In this document: positions 26,074-34,224 of the stretch, in pieces
Position numbering within the stretch: position 1 is the first letter of the stretch
How the letters are laid out: the number at the start of each line of letters is the position of its first letter
DNA from: Bacteroidia bacterium
GTDB taxonomy: Bacteria; Bacteroidota; Bacteroidia; Bacteroidales; F082
Direction: 5' to 3'
Assembly (NCBI GenBank): GCA_021287165.1
Contig: JAJTAY010000001.1
Span: 37,173 to 101,172, forward strand
Length of the DNA: 64,000 nt
The notes under the pieces: model-generated
The model's input: the letters and a program-made list of their open reading frames with translations, nothing else
Told to the model about the DNA's origin: nothing
Database searches by the model: none
Translations under genes and position numbers: made by a program

Positions 26074-28406
26074 GGTTTGCGCATGAGCATGATTTTGGTG
26101 ACCAGGGTGTCGTAGCCGCTGTTGTCGCTGATGAACACCAGATAGATGCCGGGTTGTACGCGTTGGCCAGCCATATTGCGGCCGTCCCAGATGGCCTGGC
26201 CGCCCAGCGAGCGGGTTTGAAACACCAGATTGCCGCTCATGTCGGTAAACTTCACAATAGCATCGCGCACGAGTCCTTTCACGGCTATAGGGCCTTCGTA
26301 TTCGGGCCGTACGGGATTTGGAAAGGCGTACACATCACTGATGACATCGGGCGGGGTGGTGGCGCTGCCGCGATAGGAGATGATGCCGGCAGGGGTACCA
26401 AAAAACACCTCGCCTTCTTCGGTGATAGCAATGCTGTTTACGGTATTGGAGAGCAGCGGGCTGTTGTCGGTATTGAAATAATGAATCTGTTCCAGGCCAT
26501 CCTTCGACATGAGGAAGGCGCCGTTTTCGGTGCCGAACCATTTACGGTTGGCCCCGTCAACTGCCATACTGAGGATTTTCTCACTGCCCAGCAGGTAGTC
26601 GGCTTGTCCGGTGCCATCGTTGCGCGGCACAAGAATTTGAATACCGTCGTAGTTTTGACCACTTTGGAAAATACGCGAGGTGTTATAAAACACTACGGGA
26701 CCTTTGTCGGTGCCCACCCAAACGGCCCCGTCGAGATCGACCATTAGCGAAAAGACCGAATTGCCTACAATATTGCCTGTGCCCTGCGATCCGGTTAGGA
26801 TGCGCGTTTGGTCGTCAGCCGTATTGTCGAGGGTGTTGTTGTCGTTGAAAACAATGATTTTACCGTCGCTGCGGCGCAGTATCCATTTGTAGTTGTTTCG
26901 GTCGACAATCATATTGCCAATGTCGACACCACTGGAATTTGAACCCAGAAAATAGGATCGCCACTCACTATTGGTTTTGCGCACCGAAAGCAGGTTGGTG
27001 GTTCCGGTATTAGCCACCCAGAGATTGCCCTGGCTATCGAAGTCGAGTCCGCTCACATTGATCAGCGTTGGGTCGGCCAGCCAGGGACGAAGACTGCTGT
27101 TGTGCACCGAAAAGATGTCCGACTTTTCGAAGTTGGTAAACTCAATCACGCCTTCCTGCCATGTGCCTATGTAGGCTTTGGCTGGGTTTTTGGGGTTGAT
27201 GGCCACGCTCACAAAGTCGGAAATGCTGTCGAAGCCGCTGGTGTTGGTGAAGTTGTAGGTACGCCATTGGCTGCCGTCGTAGGCAAACACACCATCAAGC
27301 ATATACATTTTGCCCCAGTCGTTGCGGCGACCACCCGAAGCCACCCAAACCTGTTTTCCGCGGGCTTTGAGCTCATAAACGCTGGTTGTACCGGGGCCGT
27401 TGGGCAGGAATATCTCGGCCGAAAAACCGTTGTTGAAAGTGCGCAGCAGTCCGTTGCGCCGGTCGCCAACCCAGATGTTGCCCTGAGCATCGGCCACGGC
27501 CGCCTTGGGTTCGATGGAAAGTTGCTGCGGCGCATATATGGACTGTATCATATTCATTTGCTGGTCGTAAACAAACACATTGTAGTTGTTTACAAGCAAA
27601 AAGCGGTCGCCCGAGGCGCGCATCTGAGGATGCAGGCTGTTGTTGGAGCGTTCGAAGTAGTTCCAGGCTTGTCCGTCGAACACAAACATAGTGTCGGCAT
27701 CGAAGAGGTTGCGTGTGAGGTTCAGATAAAGCTTGCCGGAGAAGGCCTCAATCTGGTTGTAGCGCTGGCTGGGGTGGCGCAGCCGGTTGTCTCTGGTCCA
27801 CTGGTTGAAGTCGGCCAGGTTGGGGCTGTTAAGCGGGGCGTAATAAACTCCGCTTTCAGTAGCCGCAAAAACCATATTGTTGTAAAACTCAATATCCAGC
27901 ACATTGATAAAGCTGCCCTGCTGGCCGATGAGGTAGGTATCGAACACTTCCTTTCGGTCCACGTCGATCACTACAATGCCGAAGCCGCAAGCCAGCCAGG
28001 CGTATTTACCGGAAAAACGTATGCTGTTGATGGTTTTATTCCCAAGTAAGTCCTTGATTTTGATGTCGTTGAGATTAACAACACCATCAGCCTTGATCAG
28101 GTCGATGTTGGCATTGGCATAGGCAATCACAAGGGTTTTAAAGTCGGGGCTATAGCGGATGGCTTTCACGCCCATATCGTTGAGGCCGTTCACCTTATTG
28201 AGGATGCGCAGGCTGTTGTCGGTGCGGTCGTACACAAAAAGGTCGTTGGGTGTGGCCGCATAAACTTTATTGTCGGCCAGTTCCACATCGATCACATGCT
28301 GATAGGGCAGGTGTGTGCGCCATTGGCCGATGCCTACCGGTTGTGCAGAGCTTTGGGCTGAAGATATGATTAGAAAAAGGGATGTCAGGAGTAGAAGCTT
28401 ACGCAT
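26070..28406 (-). CDS. porZ: PorZ-like type IX secretion protein
   Basis: A 778-residue exported protein with a Sec signal, two beta-propellers built of two-component-regulator-type blades (VGIGQWRTHLPYQHVIDVELADNKVYAATPNDLFVYDR, later AWVGTDKGPVVFY, KWFGTENGAFLM) and a C-terminal domain with VYAFPNPVRPEYEGPIAVKG and NMAGQRVQPGIYLVFISDNSGYDTLVTKIMLM, a sorting-type fold. This is the architecture of PorZ, the surface component that hands A-LPS to the sortase complex of T9SS. It fits the T9SS cargo proteins in this window. Confidence 0.85.
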   Translation of the reverse strand: MRKLLLLTSLFLIISSAQSSAQPVGIGQWRTHLPYQHVIDVELADNKVYAATPNDLFVYDRTDNSLRILNKVNGLNDMGVKAIRYSPDFKTLVIAYANANIDLIKADGVVNLNDIKIKDLLGNKTINSIRFSGKYAWLACGFGIVVIDVDRKEVFDTYLIGQQGSFINVLDIEFYNNMVFAATESGVYYAPLNSPNLADFNQWTRDNRLRHPSQRYNQIEAFSGKLYLNLTRNLFDADTMFVFDGQAWNYFERSNNSLHPQMRASGDRFLLVNNYNVFVYDQQMNMIQSIYAPQQLSIEPKAAVADAQGNIWVGDRRNGLLRTFNNGFSAEIFLPNGPGTTSVYELKARGKQVWVASGGRRNDWGKMYMLDGVFAYDGSQWRTYNFTNTSGFDSISDFVSVAINPKNPAKAYIGTWQEGVIEFTNFEKSDIFSVHNSSLRPWLADPTLINVSGLDFDSQGNLWVANTGTTNLLSVRKTNSEWRSYFLGSNSSGVDIGNMIVDRNNYKWILRRSDGKIIVFNDNNTLDNTADDQTRILTGSQGTGNIVGNSVFSLMVDLDGAVWVGTDKGPVVFYNTSRIFQSGQNYDGIQILVPRNDGTGQADYLLGSEKILSMAVDGANRKWFGTENGAFLMSKDGLEQIHYFNTDNSPLLSNTVNSIAITEEGEVFFGTPAGIISYRGSATTPPDVISDVYAFPNPVRPEYEGPIAVKGLVRDAIVKFTDMSGNLVFQTRSLGGQAIWDGRNMAGQRVQPGIYLVFISDNSGYDTLVTKIMLMRKP

Positions 28407-28493
28407 CGGGATTGATTTTGAGACTCTTTCGGTGAATTATGCTCAATATAAACACAAAACAGTCCGATTTATTTTGAATGCTGACGTAGTAGT

Positions 28494-29192
28494 TCAGTGC
28501 GGAGGTATGAGAAACACCAGTCCGGCGGTAAGATTCATCGTACTGATGCGGCGGTTGTCGGTGCGAATTCCGCCTGATGTAAGGAAGCGAAAGTCCATCT
28601 CAGTGTGAAGAAAGGAAGCGGAGAGACGCAGGTGATAGCAGGGTGTTACTTTCCATCCGGCAGCCAGTTCGCCGCCGTAAACCATGGCATAATCGATAGC
28701 CGAGGATATTTCGAAATATTCCGGCCCTGTCATAAAATAGGTGGGCTTGTGCAGCTGATGTGGGGTTTTCGACTGCATGAAGCCAGCCATGAGCGATGCC
28801 CGGGCAAACCACCATTGGCCTTTATCGAGCTCAAAGCCCGGCCCGGTAAGCAAGCCCAGATGACGGTAAGGCTCGCTGCGTATGTAGGTGTCCACCAGAA
28901 AAGGATCGGTCACCACCCTTTCGTACCCTAGTCTTCCCACATCCACGGGGTGCATCTGGGCTACAAAACGCACATCCCACCACCACTGCCTGAAAACATT
29001 GACAGAGGCTACCGACTCAAGCTGCAAACCGCTTTGGGTGAAACAGCCTTTGCTCAGGCTTGGCGAAGCATAGTCGAAAACGGGCTGCGATAAGCCAGCT
29101 CCTGGCATTAGCCTCAAAGGCGGTAGCTTGGCCATGGCAAGCGTGGCCATCGACATAAATGCCGTGATGATAATGTATCGAATCGGTTTCAT
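28494..29192 (-). CDS. outer-membrane beta-barrel-like protein
   Basis: 232 residues from ATG 29192, which starts a signal peptide ending AMA. The mature sequence is Trp/Tyr-rich and strand-like (FRQWWWDVRFVAQM, GGELAAGWKVTPCYHLRLSASFLHTEMDFRF, STMNLTAGLVFL), consistent with an outer-membrane barrel. No family is recognised. It is divergent from the esterase gene; the region between carries the esterase promoter. Confidence 0.55.
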   Translation of the reverse strand: MKPIRYIIITAFMSMATLAMAKLPPLRLMPGAGLSQPVFDYASPSLSKGCFTQSGLQLESVASVNVFRQWWWDVRFVAQMHPVDVGRLGYERVVTDPFLVDTYIRSEPYRHLGLLTGPGFELDKGQWWFARASLMAGFMQSKTPHQLHKPTYFMTGPEYFEISSAIDYAMVYGGELAAGWKVTPCYHLRLSASFLHTEMDFRFLTSGGIRTDNRRISTMNLTAGLVFLIPPH

Positions 29193-29239
29193 AAGCGGGA
29201 ACGAAGATACAAAACCGCTCATAACCGTAACCTTAAGCC

Positions 29240-29247
29240 TATCTTTG
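29240..29247 (+). promoter_or_regulatory. -7 element for the T9SS esterase gene
   Basis: TATCTTTG, a full match to TAnnTTTG, 69 bp upstream of the ATG at 29317, in the divergent gap. Confidence 0.45.
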
Positions 29248-29316
29248 AAATGTAGTAACGCACAAACAAATCTTTTAGGTGACTGTTTATCCGATAATTT
29301 CAACCGTTTCGTCAAA

Positions 29317-30456
29317 ATGAAAAACTACCTGCGCTTTTTTGCGGCAATTTTACTGCTGTTTGCCCAGAAGCTAAACGCCCAAACGGCACACAATTTTCAG
29401 CACAACGGCATCAATCGTACGTTCACCGTTTTCAGGCCTGCCGCCGCGCCGACAGGTGCCAAGCTGCCCCTTTTGCTCTCGCTGCACGGTTTCACGCAAA
29501 CAGGGCCGCAGATGATGAATTACAGCCAGTTTAACAACCTTGCCACACAGCATAACTTCATGGTGGCTTATCCCAACGGCATCAACACCAGCTGGAATGT
29601 AGGCCAGAGTGGCAGCTCAGGGGCCGACGATGTAGGTTTTTTGCTGGCCCTGATTGATACGCTCGACCAATGGTATGGGGTGAACCAGCAGCGGGTGTAT
29701 GCCTGCGGGTTTTCCAACGGAGGCTTCATGAGCTACCGGCTGGCCTGTGAGGCTTCAGGCCGCATTGCCGCCATCGCATCGGTGGCCGGCACCATGACGG
29801 TGAGCACCTTCAACAGCTGCGCCCCGCAGCGGCCCGTTCCGGTGCTGCACATCCACGGCACCAATGACCTGCTGGTGGGTTACAACGGTAGCTCGGGATT
29901 TAAAACCGTGATGGAGGGCATGGCTTACTGGATTTCTTTCAATCAGTGCCCGGCAGAGCCAGAGGTGATCGACCTGCCCGACCTGGTGCAGGAAGGTTCA
30001 ACGGTGCAGCAGATGAGCTGGGCACCCTGTGCGCAAGGCACCTTGGTGCGCCATCAAAAGGTAATCAATGGTGGCCACACCTGGCCGGGATTCAACGGAA
30101 TCATGGGCATCGGCAATGTAAACATGGACATCAGTGCCAGTGCAGAGATCTGGACCTTTTTGAGCCAGTTCAGTCTCGACGGAGGCACCGTTGGTGTGAT
30201 TAATACAAACTCCTCCAGGCCACGAATTTTTCCCAATCCCGCAAGTGGCGAAGGTTTTCGCATCGAAGCTCCTGGTTTTACCAATGCCAACATTCTCATT
30301 AGCAGTGCGGATGGTCGTATTTGTTACAGTGGTCGACACAAAGCTGTTGACGAAATATTTAGCATAAGCAAAGAGGGGATTTCCCCTGGCCTTTATCACC
30401 TTGTGCTGGATGATGGCCGAAAAAGATCGGCGCTGACGTTTATTGTCGGCCCGTAA
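29317..30456 (+). CDS. secreted PHB-depolymerase-family esterase with T9SS tail
   Basis: 379 residues from ATG 29317, where the signal peptide begins. An alpha/beta-hydrolase of the LpqC/poly(3-hydroxybutyrate) depolymerase and feruloyl esterase group: oxyanion region LLSLHGFTQTG, nucleophile elbow CGFSNGGFMSYRLACE, acid region LHIHGTNDLLVGY and catalytic His in NGGHTWPG. A type A T9SS sorting domain follows (IFPNPASGEGFRIEA to YHLVLDDGRK), so the enzyme is exported to the cell surface. The substrate, polyester or acylated plant polysaccharide, is not evident. Confidence 0.87.
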   Translation: MKNYLRFFAAILLLFAQKLNAQTAHNFQHNGINRTFTVFRPAAAPTGAKLPLLLSLHGFTQTGPQMMNYSQFNNLATQHNFMVAYPNGINTSWNVGQSGSSGADDVGFLLALIDTLDQWYGVNQQRVYACGFSNGGFMSYRLACEASGRIAAIASVAGTMTVSTFNSCAPQRPVPVLHIHGTNDLLVGYNGSSGFKTVMEGMAYWISFNQCPAEPEVIDLPDLVQEGSTVQQMSWAPCAQGTLVRHQKVINGGHTWPGFNGIMGIGNVNMDISASAEIWTFLSQFSLDGGTVGVINTNSSRPRIFPNPASGEGFRIEAPGFTNANILISSADGRICYSGRHKAVDEIFSISKEGISPGLYHLVLDDGRKRSALTFIVGP

Positions 30457-30494
30457 GTGGTACCCAATAATCAGGAAACGGGGATATTAAATAC

Positions 30495-30524
30495 TTGATT
30501 TTCTTTTCAAATCAATTATTTTTG
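30495..30524 (+). promoter_or_regulatory. promoter of the Crp-family regulator gene
   Basis: TTG at 30495-30497 and TATTTTTG at 30517-30524 have 19-bp spacing, a strong match to the Bacteroidota -33/-7 form, 41 bp before the ATG. Confidence 0.65.
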
Positions 30525-30565
30525 TGATTCATATCAAGATAAAAAAGATACAGCCCGTTTTATAG

Positions 30566-31267
30566 ATGCTGAAACGTAAATCAGAAACCTGCACCGATTG
30601 CGAGAAGTGTAATAACAAGTCCCCGCTTTTTCAATTACTAAGCCGTGAAGAGCTGATCATTATGAATATGGGCCGCTTCGAATTGCGGTTCAACAAAGGC
30701 GAAACCATTGTTAAGCAGGGTACTCATGCAACACATTTGATTTCGCTCACCAGTGGAATGGCAAAATTGTATCTCGAGGGATTCGACAATAAGAACATCT
30801 TGCTCGATATCTTGCAGGAGTGGAGGCTTTTTGGTGGGCCAGGCCTTTTCACCGATTCCAAATATCACTATTCGGTGGCTGCGCTTTCGGAAAGTACGGC
30901 TTGTTTTATACCTATCGATAATCTGCGTCAGGTAATCCGGACTAATGCCGATTTTGCGGAGGGATTGATCAAGCACTGCAATGCCAACAGTGTAACTAAT
31001 TTTGAACGACTGGTTAGCCTCACGCAAAAGCAGATGCATGGTCGCCTGGCCGATGTATTGCTGTTTTTTTCCGACAAGCTGTTCCGGTCCGATCGTTTTG
31101 TTTTGCCGGTGAGCCGTCAGGAGCTTGGCGAGATGTCGAATATGACCAAGGAAAGCGTAACGCGCATTCTGAAGGAGCTCGAAAGCGACGGGGTTATCGC
31201 GCTGGATACCAAGCACATACGTATTTTAAACAAAACAAGTCTGGAAGAATTGTCGCTTAGGGCTTAG
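30566..31267 (+). CDS. Crp/Fnr-family transcriptional regulator with N-terminal Cys motif
   Basis: A 233-residue regulator: cyclic-nucleotide-type beta-roll (about 25-140) and a winged helix (about 155-225, VSRQELGEMSNMTKESVTRILKELESDGVI). The N-terminus has C9, C12 and C15 in a CxxCxxC array, as in FNR-like proteins that hold Fe-S, with one fewer Cys visible than in classical FNR; an oxygen or redox sensor is possible. The 3' end overlaps the convergent T9SS gene by 11 bp. Confidence 0.82.
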   Translation: MLKRKSETCTDCEKCNNKSPLFQLLSREELIIMNMGRFELRFNKGETIVKQGTHATHLISLTSGMAKLYLEGFDNKNILLDILQEWRLFGGPGLFTDSKYHYSVAALSESTACFIPIDNLRQVIRTNADFAEGLIKHCNANSVTNFERLVSLTQKQMHGRLADVLLFFSDKLFRSDRFVLPVSRQELGEMSNMTKESVTRILKELESDGVIALDTKHIRILNKTSLEELSLRA

Positions 31268-32054
31268 CCACGGTAAATTTTCCACCCGCTGTGCGAAATT
31301 TTCCACTTTCGATGTAATAAAGGTATTGTCCGCCTGGCCATCCCGATACATCGATTTGCAGCTGTCCGCTACTGTTATTTAATTCCATTGTTCGCAGGCT
31401 TCGTCCGGCGGCATCCTGAATGTGCAGATTGGCTTTGCTGATATTCTCAGGCAATACCCATGGCAGGGTCAGGCTATGCCCGGCCGGATTGGGAAAAGCC
31501 TGCTGCAGCGGAATTTCGGCAGTATTCGGAAACTGGTTTGTAACGAGAGATCCGGGTAGGCTGTATACCTTGGTTTGAACAGACACCGGAAAAACAGAAT
31601 AATCGTAAACGTAGGCCAACAGCTTGCTACTTCCGTTGGCTAATTTTTGCACAATGAGATACTGGCAGCCTGGAATGCTGAGCAGCTGTGTTCCGTTTTC
31701 GCGCACCACTTTGGCGGTGTAGGTGTAGTATTGGCCTACATCGTTGTAACTATAATAAATATAGGCCAGACAAAGCCCATTATCGGTAGTGAAAAGGCCT
31801 TCGCTGACGAATTTGATGTCGTAGAGCCAGTTGTTGGCAGGCACCGAAAGGTTGATGGTTTTCCAAAGGCTGTGGTCGGCATTATAGATACGGCATTGGC
31901 TCAGCGATACGTCCATAATGTAGAATTTGTTGCCAACCGAGGGAAGGTAAGTATAAATACCAGAGTAATTGTAGGAGGCTTCGGGGTTGATCTGTGCGCT
32001 TACGAGAGAGCTTGCTGCAATAAGCAAAAAAGCTGCGATAATTATGTTTTTCAT
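31257..32054 (-). CDS. T9SS-exported protein, unknown N-terminal domain
   Basis: 265 residues from ATG 32054 with a clean signal peptide (MKNIIIAAFLLIAASSLVSAQ). The middle is Tyr-rich and strand-like with no recognised fold (YIYYSYNDVGQYYTYTAKVV). The C-terminus is a T9SS sorting domain (AFPNPAGHSLTLPWVL to GGQYLYYIESGKFRTAGGKFTV). It is probably secreted or surface-attached; the longer start at 32183 would hide the signal. Convergent overlap of 11 bp with the Crp-family gene. Confidence 0.75.
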   Translation of the reverse strand: MKNIIIAAFLLIAASSLVSAQINPEASYNYSGIYTYLPSVGNKFYIMDVSLSQCRIYNADHSLWKTINLSVPANNWLYDIKFVSEGLFTTDNGLCLAYIYYSYNDVGQYYTYTAKVVRENGTQLLSIPGCQYLIVQKLANGSSKLLAYVYDYSVFPVSVQTKVYSLPGSLVTNQFPNTAEIPLQQAFPNPAGHSLTLPWVLPENISKANLHIQDAAGRSLRTMELNNSSGQLQIDVSGWPGGQYLYYIESGKFRTAGGKFTVAKP

Positions 32055-32072
32055 GTTTGATAAATATCCGCA

Positions 32073-32080
32073 CAAAGGTA
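32073..32080 (-). promoter_or_regulatory. -7 element for the T9SS protein gene
   Basis: The minus strand reads TACCTTTG, a full TAnnTTTG match, 19 bp from the ATG at 32054. Confidence 0.45.
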
Positions 32081-32195
32081 GAAATGTATTCTTATGACTG
32101 GTTTTATACAATTTTTGGGAAAGCGTACAAGATTTTCCAATTGGTGGCAATCCTAACACTAAGCCAGTAATTTTACCCCGCAAATCTCGAAAACG

Positions 32196-33269
32196 ATGGA
32201 CAGAAATGTTTCCGGAGGAGCTGTTCTAAGGTATCAACACCTTGATTTAATGAAAGGTTTGGCGGTGATGGCTATGATTCAGGTTCACCTGACAGAGCTG
32301 TTTTCGGTGCCATCGTGGCAGGAGAGTGTAGGCGGGCATATCAGTCTGTTTATCGGAGGGCCGGGGGCTGCGCCGCTGTTTATGGTTGTCATGGGCTATC
32401 TGGCAGCTCAGGGTAAAAGAGCGCCTTCGGGCATTGCCCTTCGGGGTTTAAAGCTGGTGTTATGGGGATTGTTGCTTAACATTGGCCTGAATTTTCATTT
32501 GTTGATTAGAATTTTTTTTGACGAATGGAAAAGCAACCCACTGCATTACATTTTGGGCGTTGACATACTCTTTCTGGCCGGATTGAGCCTGATGCTGATT
32601 GCACTGGCAAAGGCTGTGGGCAAATTTGAAGCTGTGCTGGCTTTTATCCTTATGGTTGGATTTTCGGCTGCAGCATATTTGAAACCATGGCCAGGAACAG
32701 ACAACGAAGCCGTTGATTACCTGATGGCATTTGTTCATTCCGATGTCAGCTGGAGTTATTTTCCGCTCGTTCCATGGGCAGCCTACCCATTGGCCGGCTT
32801 TATTGCAGCCCGGCTTTTTATGTCGCAAAGGTTAATCTTTCACCGAGAAAGAACCTATTGGTTTATAATGTTAATCGGAGTGCTGTTGATTTCAACCACT
32901 TTTAGAATAGGTTGGGAGGCCGCTACCAATCTCACCCTTTGGTATCACCATCAGATCCCGGTGATTATTTGGAATCTGGTATTTGTGGCAACGCTTTCGG
33001 CTGCAGCAAAACTGATTATCATGGCTTTCGAAGGCCGGCCTGCTGTGAAATTTTTAAGCTGGACCGGCCGGCATGTTACCGCTTTTTATGTTTTTCAGTG
33101 GCTGATCATTGGCAATCTGGCCACATCTATCTATCAGACGCGTTACCCCCTTCAGCTGCTCTTTTGGTTTATTGCCATTACGGCTGCCAGCGCAGGACTT
33201 ACCTGGTTGTATAACCGTGTAAAAGCGAAGTTTCGGAGGCAAATGGCTGAGCAAGAACCTAAAAATTAA
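32196..33269 (+). CDS. HGSNAT/DUF1624-type membrane acyltransferase
   Basis: A 357-residue membrane protein with about ten helices. The N-terminal RYQHLDLMKGLAVMAMIQVH matches the heparan-alpha-glucosaminide N-acetyltransferase catalytic family (DUF1624), which moves acetyl groups across the membrane; the His in IQVH is the family position. The phrase FIGGPGAAPLFMVVMGYLAA is also typical. The natural acceptor is unknown. It is followed by an AraC-type gene whose promoter overlaps its stop. Confidence 0.75.
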   Translation: MDRNVSGGAVLRYQHLDLMKGLAVMAMIQVHLTELFSVPSWQESVGGHISLFIGGPGAAPLFMVVMGYLAAQGKRAPSGIALRGLKLVLWGLLLNIGLNFHLLIRIFFDEWKSNPLHYILGVDILFLAGLSLMLIALAKAVGKFEAVLAFILMVGFSAAAYLKPWPGTDNEAVDYLMAFVHSDVSWSYFPLVPWAAYPLAGFIAARLFMSQRLIFHRERTYWFIMLIGVLLISTTFRIGWEAATNLTLWYHHQIPVIIWNLVFVATLSAAAKLIIMAFEGRPAVKFLSWTGRHVTAFYVFQWLIIGNLATSIYQTRYPLQLLFWFIAITAASAGLTWLYNRVKAKFRRQMAEQEPKN

Positions 33270-33274
33270 CTTTG
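33267..33274 (+). promoter_or_regulatory. -7 element for the AraC-type gene
   Basis: TAACTTTG, a full TAnnTTTG match, overlaps the upstream stop codon and lies only 15 bp before the ATG at 33290, so any leader would be very short. Confidence 0.35.
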
Positions 33275-33289
33275 TGTCAGTGAAACGAG

Positions 33290-33907
33290 ATGTCTGACTT
33301 CAAACAGTCGCGATACCTGCTGAGCAATATGCTTAGCGATTGCTGCCTCAGGCTTATGATGCTTGAGTTGGAGAAGTTGGGCGTGGAGGTAAAAAAAGCC
33401 CGGCTGGGCGAGGTTTTGCTGCGCTGGGATGAGGATCTGGTTAAAGAAAATGAGATTCTCGATCTATTCAGTCGTATGGGTTTTGGCCTTATCGACGATC
33501 ATGAGAAAGCCTTAGTTGAAGACATCAAACGCGTGGTGATCGAACTGGTATGGCACACAACCTTCAACGCCATGGTGCGCAATTCCGATTTTATTGTGAG
33601 CCGGTTCGACAAAAGCTATCAATACCTCTCCACACTGTTTTCGCGCCACGAACACATTACCCTCGAGAAATACATCATTTTACAGAAAATAGAGAAAGTA
33701 AAGGAGCTCCTTCAGGATGAGCGACTTACGCTTAGCGAAATTGCCTATATGATGGGCTACAGCAGTGTGCAATACCTTTCTACCCAATTCAAACAGGTTA
33801 CGGGCTACTCGGTTACGGAATACCGCAGCCTGCCCGAAAAACAACGCAGTGGCATAAGGTTGTCGGATGCCAAACTCCTTGGTAAAGACGAAAATTTTGA
33901 ACGATAA
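33290..33907 (+). CDS. AraC-family transcriptional regulator
   Basis: A 205-residue protein with an unassigned helical N-terminal domain (about 1-115) and a C-terminal AraC double helix-turn-helix (about 118-185): YIILQKIEKVKELLQDERLTLSEIAYMMGYSSVQYLSTQFKQVTGYSVTEYR. The second half matches the family signature strongly. It directly precedes the six-gene PqqD/ATP-grasp operon by 65 bp on the same strand and is a natural candidate for its regulator. Confidence 0.85.
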   Translation: MSDFKQSRYLLSNMLSDCCLRLMMLELEKLGVEVKKARLGEVLLRWDEDLVKENEILDLFSRMGFGLIDDHEKALVEDIKRVVIELVWHTTFNAMVRNSDFIVSRFDKSYQYLSTLFSRHEHITLEKYIILQKIEKVKELLQDERLTLSEIAYMMGYSSVQYLSTQFKQVTGYSVTEYRSLPEKQRSGIRLSDAKLLGKDENFER

Positions 33908-33913
33908 ACATAA

Positions 33914-33932
33914 ATAGTTGAAAACAACCTAT
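33914..33932 (+). promoter_or_regulatory. imperfect inverted repeat before the PqqD operon
   Basis: ATAGTTG (33914-33920), 4-nt AAAA loop, CAACCTAT (33925-33932). It lies in the 65-bp gap upstream of the operon and could be an operator for the AraC-type protein. No T run follows. Confidence 0.3.
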
Positions 33933-33972
33933 CGTGTAAATGGTCTAATCTTGCAATCAAAACAATGACATT

Positions 33973-34224
33973 ATGAAGATTAAGAGCAACATAGCCATCA
34001 GCGACAACGGCTTCGTGTTCAACCCGGTGACAGGCGAGTCGTTCACGGCCAATCCCACCGGGCTGGAAATCATGAACCAGATGCGTCGCGGAGCCTCAGC
34101 TCCTCAAATCGTAGAGACCCTTTGCAACATGTTTCAGGTGGAACCTACCCAGGCCGAACGCGACCTGCAGGACTTTATCGAAATGATGCGGCAATATCAT
34201 CTTTTGACCTATGACGAAGAATAG
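33973..34224 (+). CDS. PqqD-like RiPP-recognition-element protein
   Basis: An 83-residue protein with the PqqD/RRE fold: strands around IAISDNGFVFNPVTGESFTANPTGLEIMNQM, then a winged-helix part with IVETLCNMFQVEPTQAERDLQDFIEMM and a final leucine-rich strand. PqqD-type proteins bind the leader of a peptide and present it to modifying enzymes. The stop overlaps the ATP-grasp start by 14 bp, giving tight coupling. No PqqA-like precursor ORF was seen beside it; a leader-like sequence is instead fused to the decarboxylase-like protein (35288-36649). Confidence 0.8.
   Translation: MKIKSNIAISDNGFVFNPVTGESFTANPTGLEIMNQMRRGASAPQIVETLCNMFQVEPTQAERDLQDFIEMMRQYHLLTYDEE

Noticed and set aside
27102..28049. 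315-codon frame opposite porZ
   Set aside because: It has Val/His/Gly-rich shadow composition and lies wholly inside porZ.
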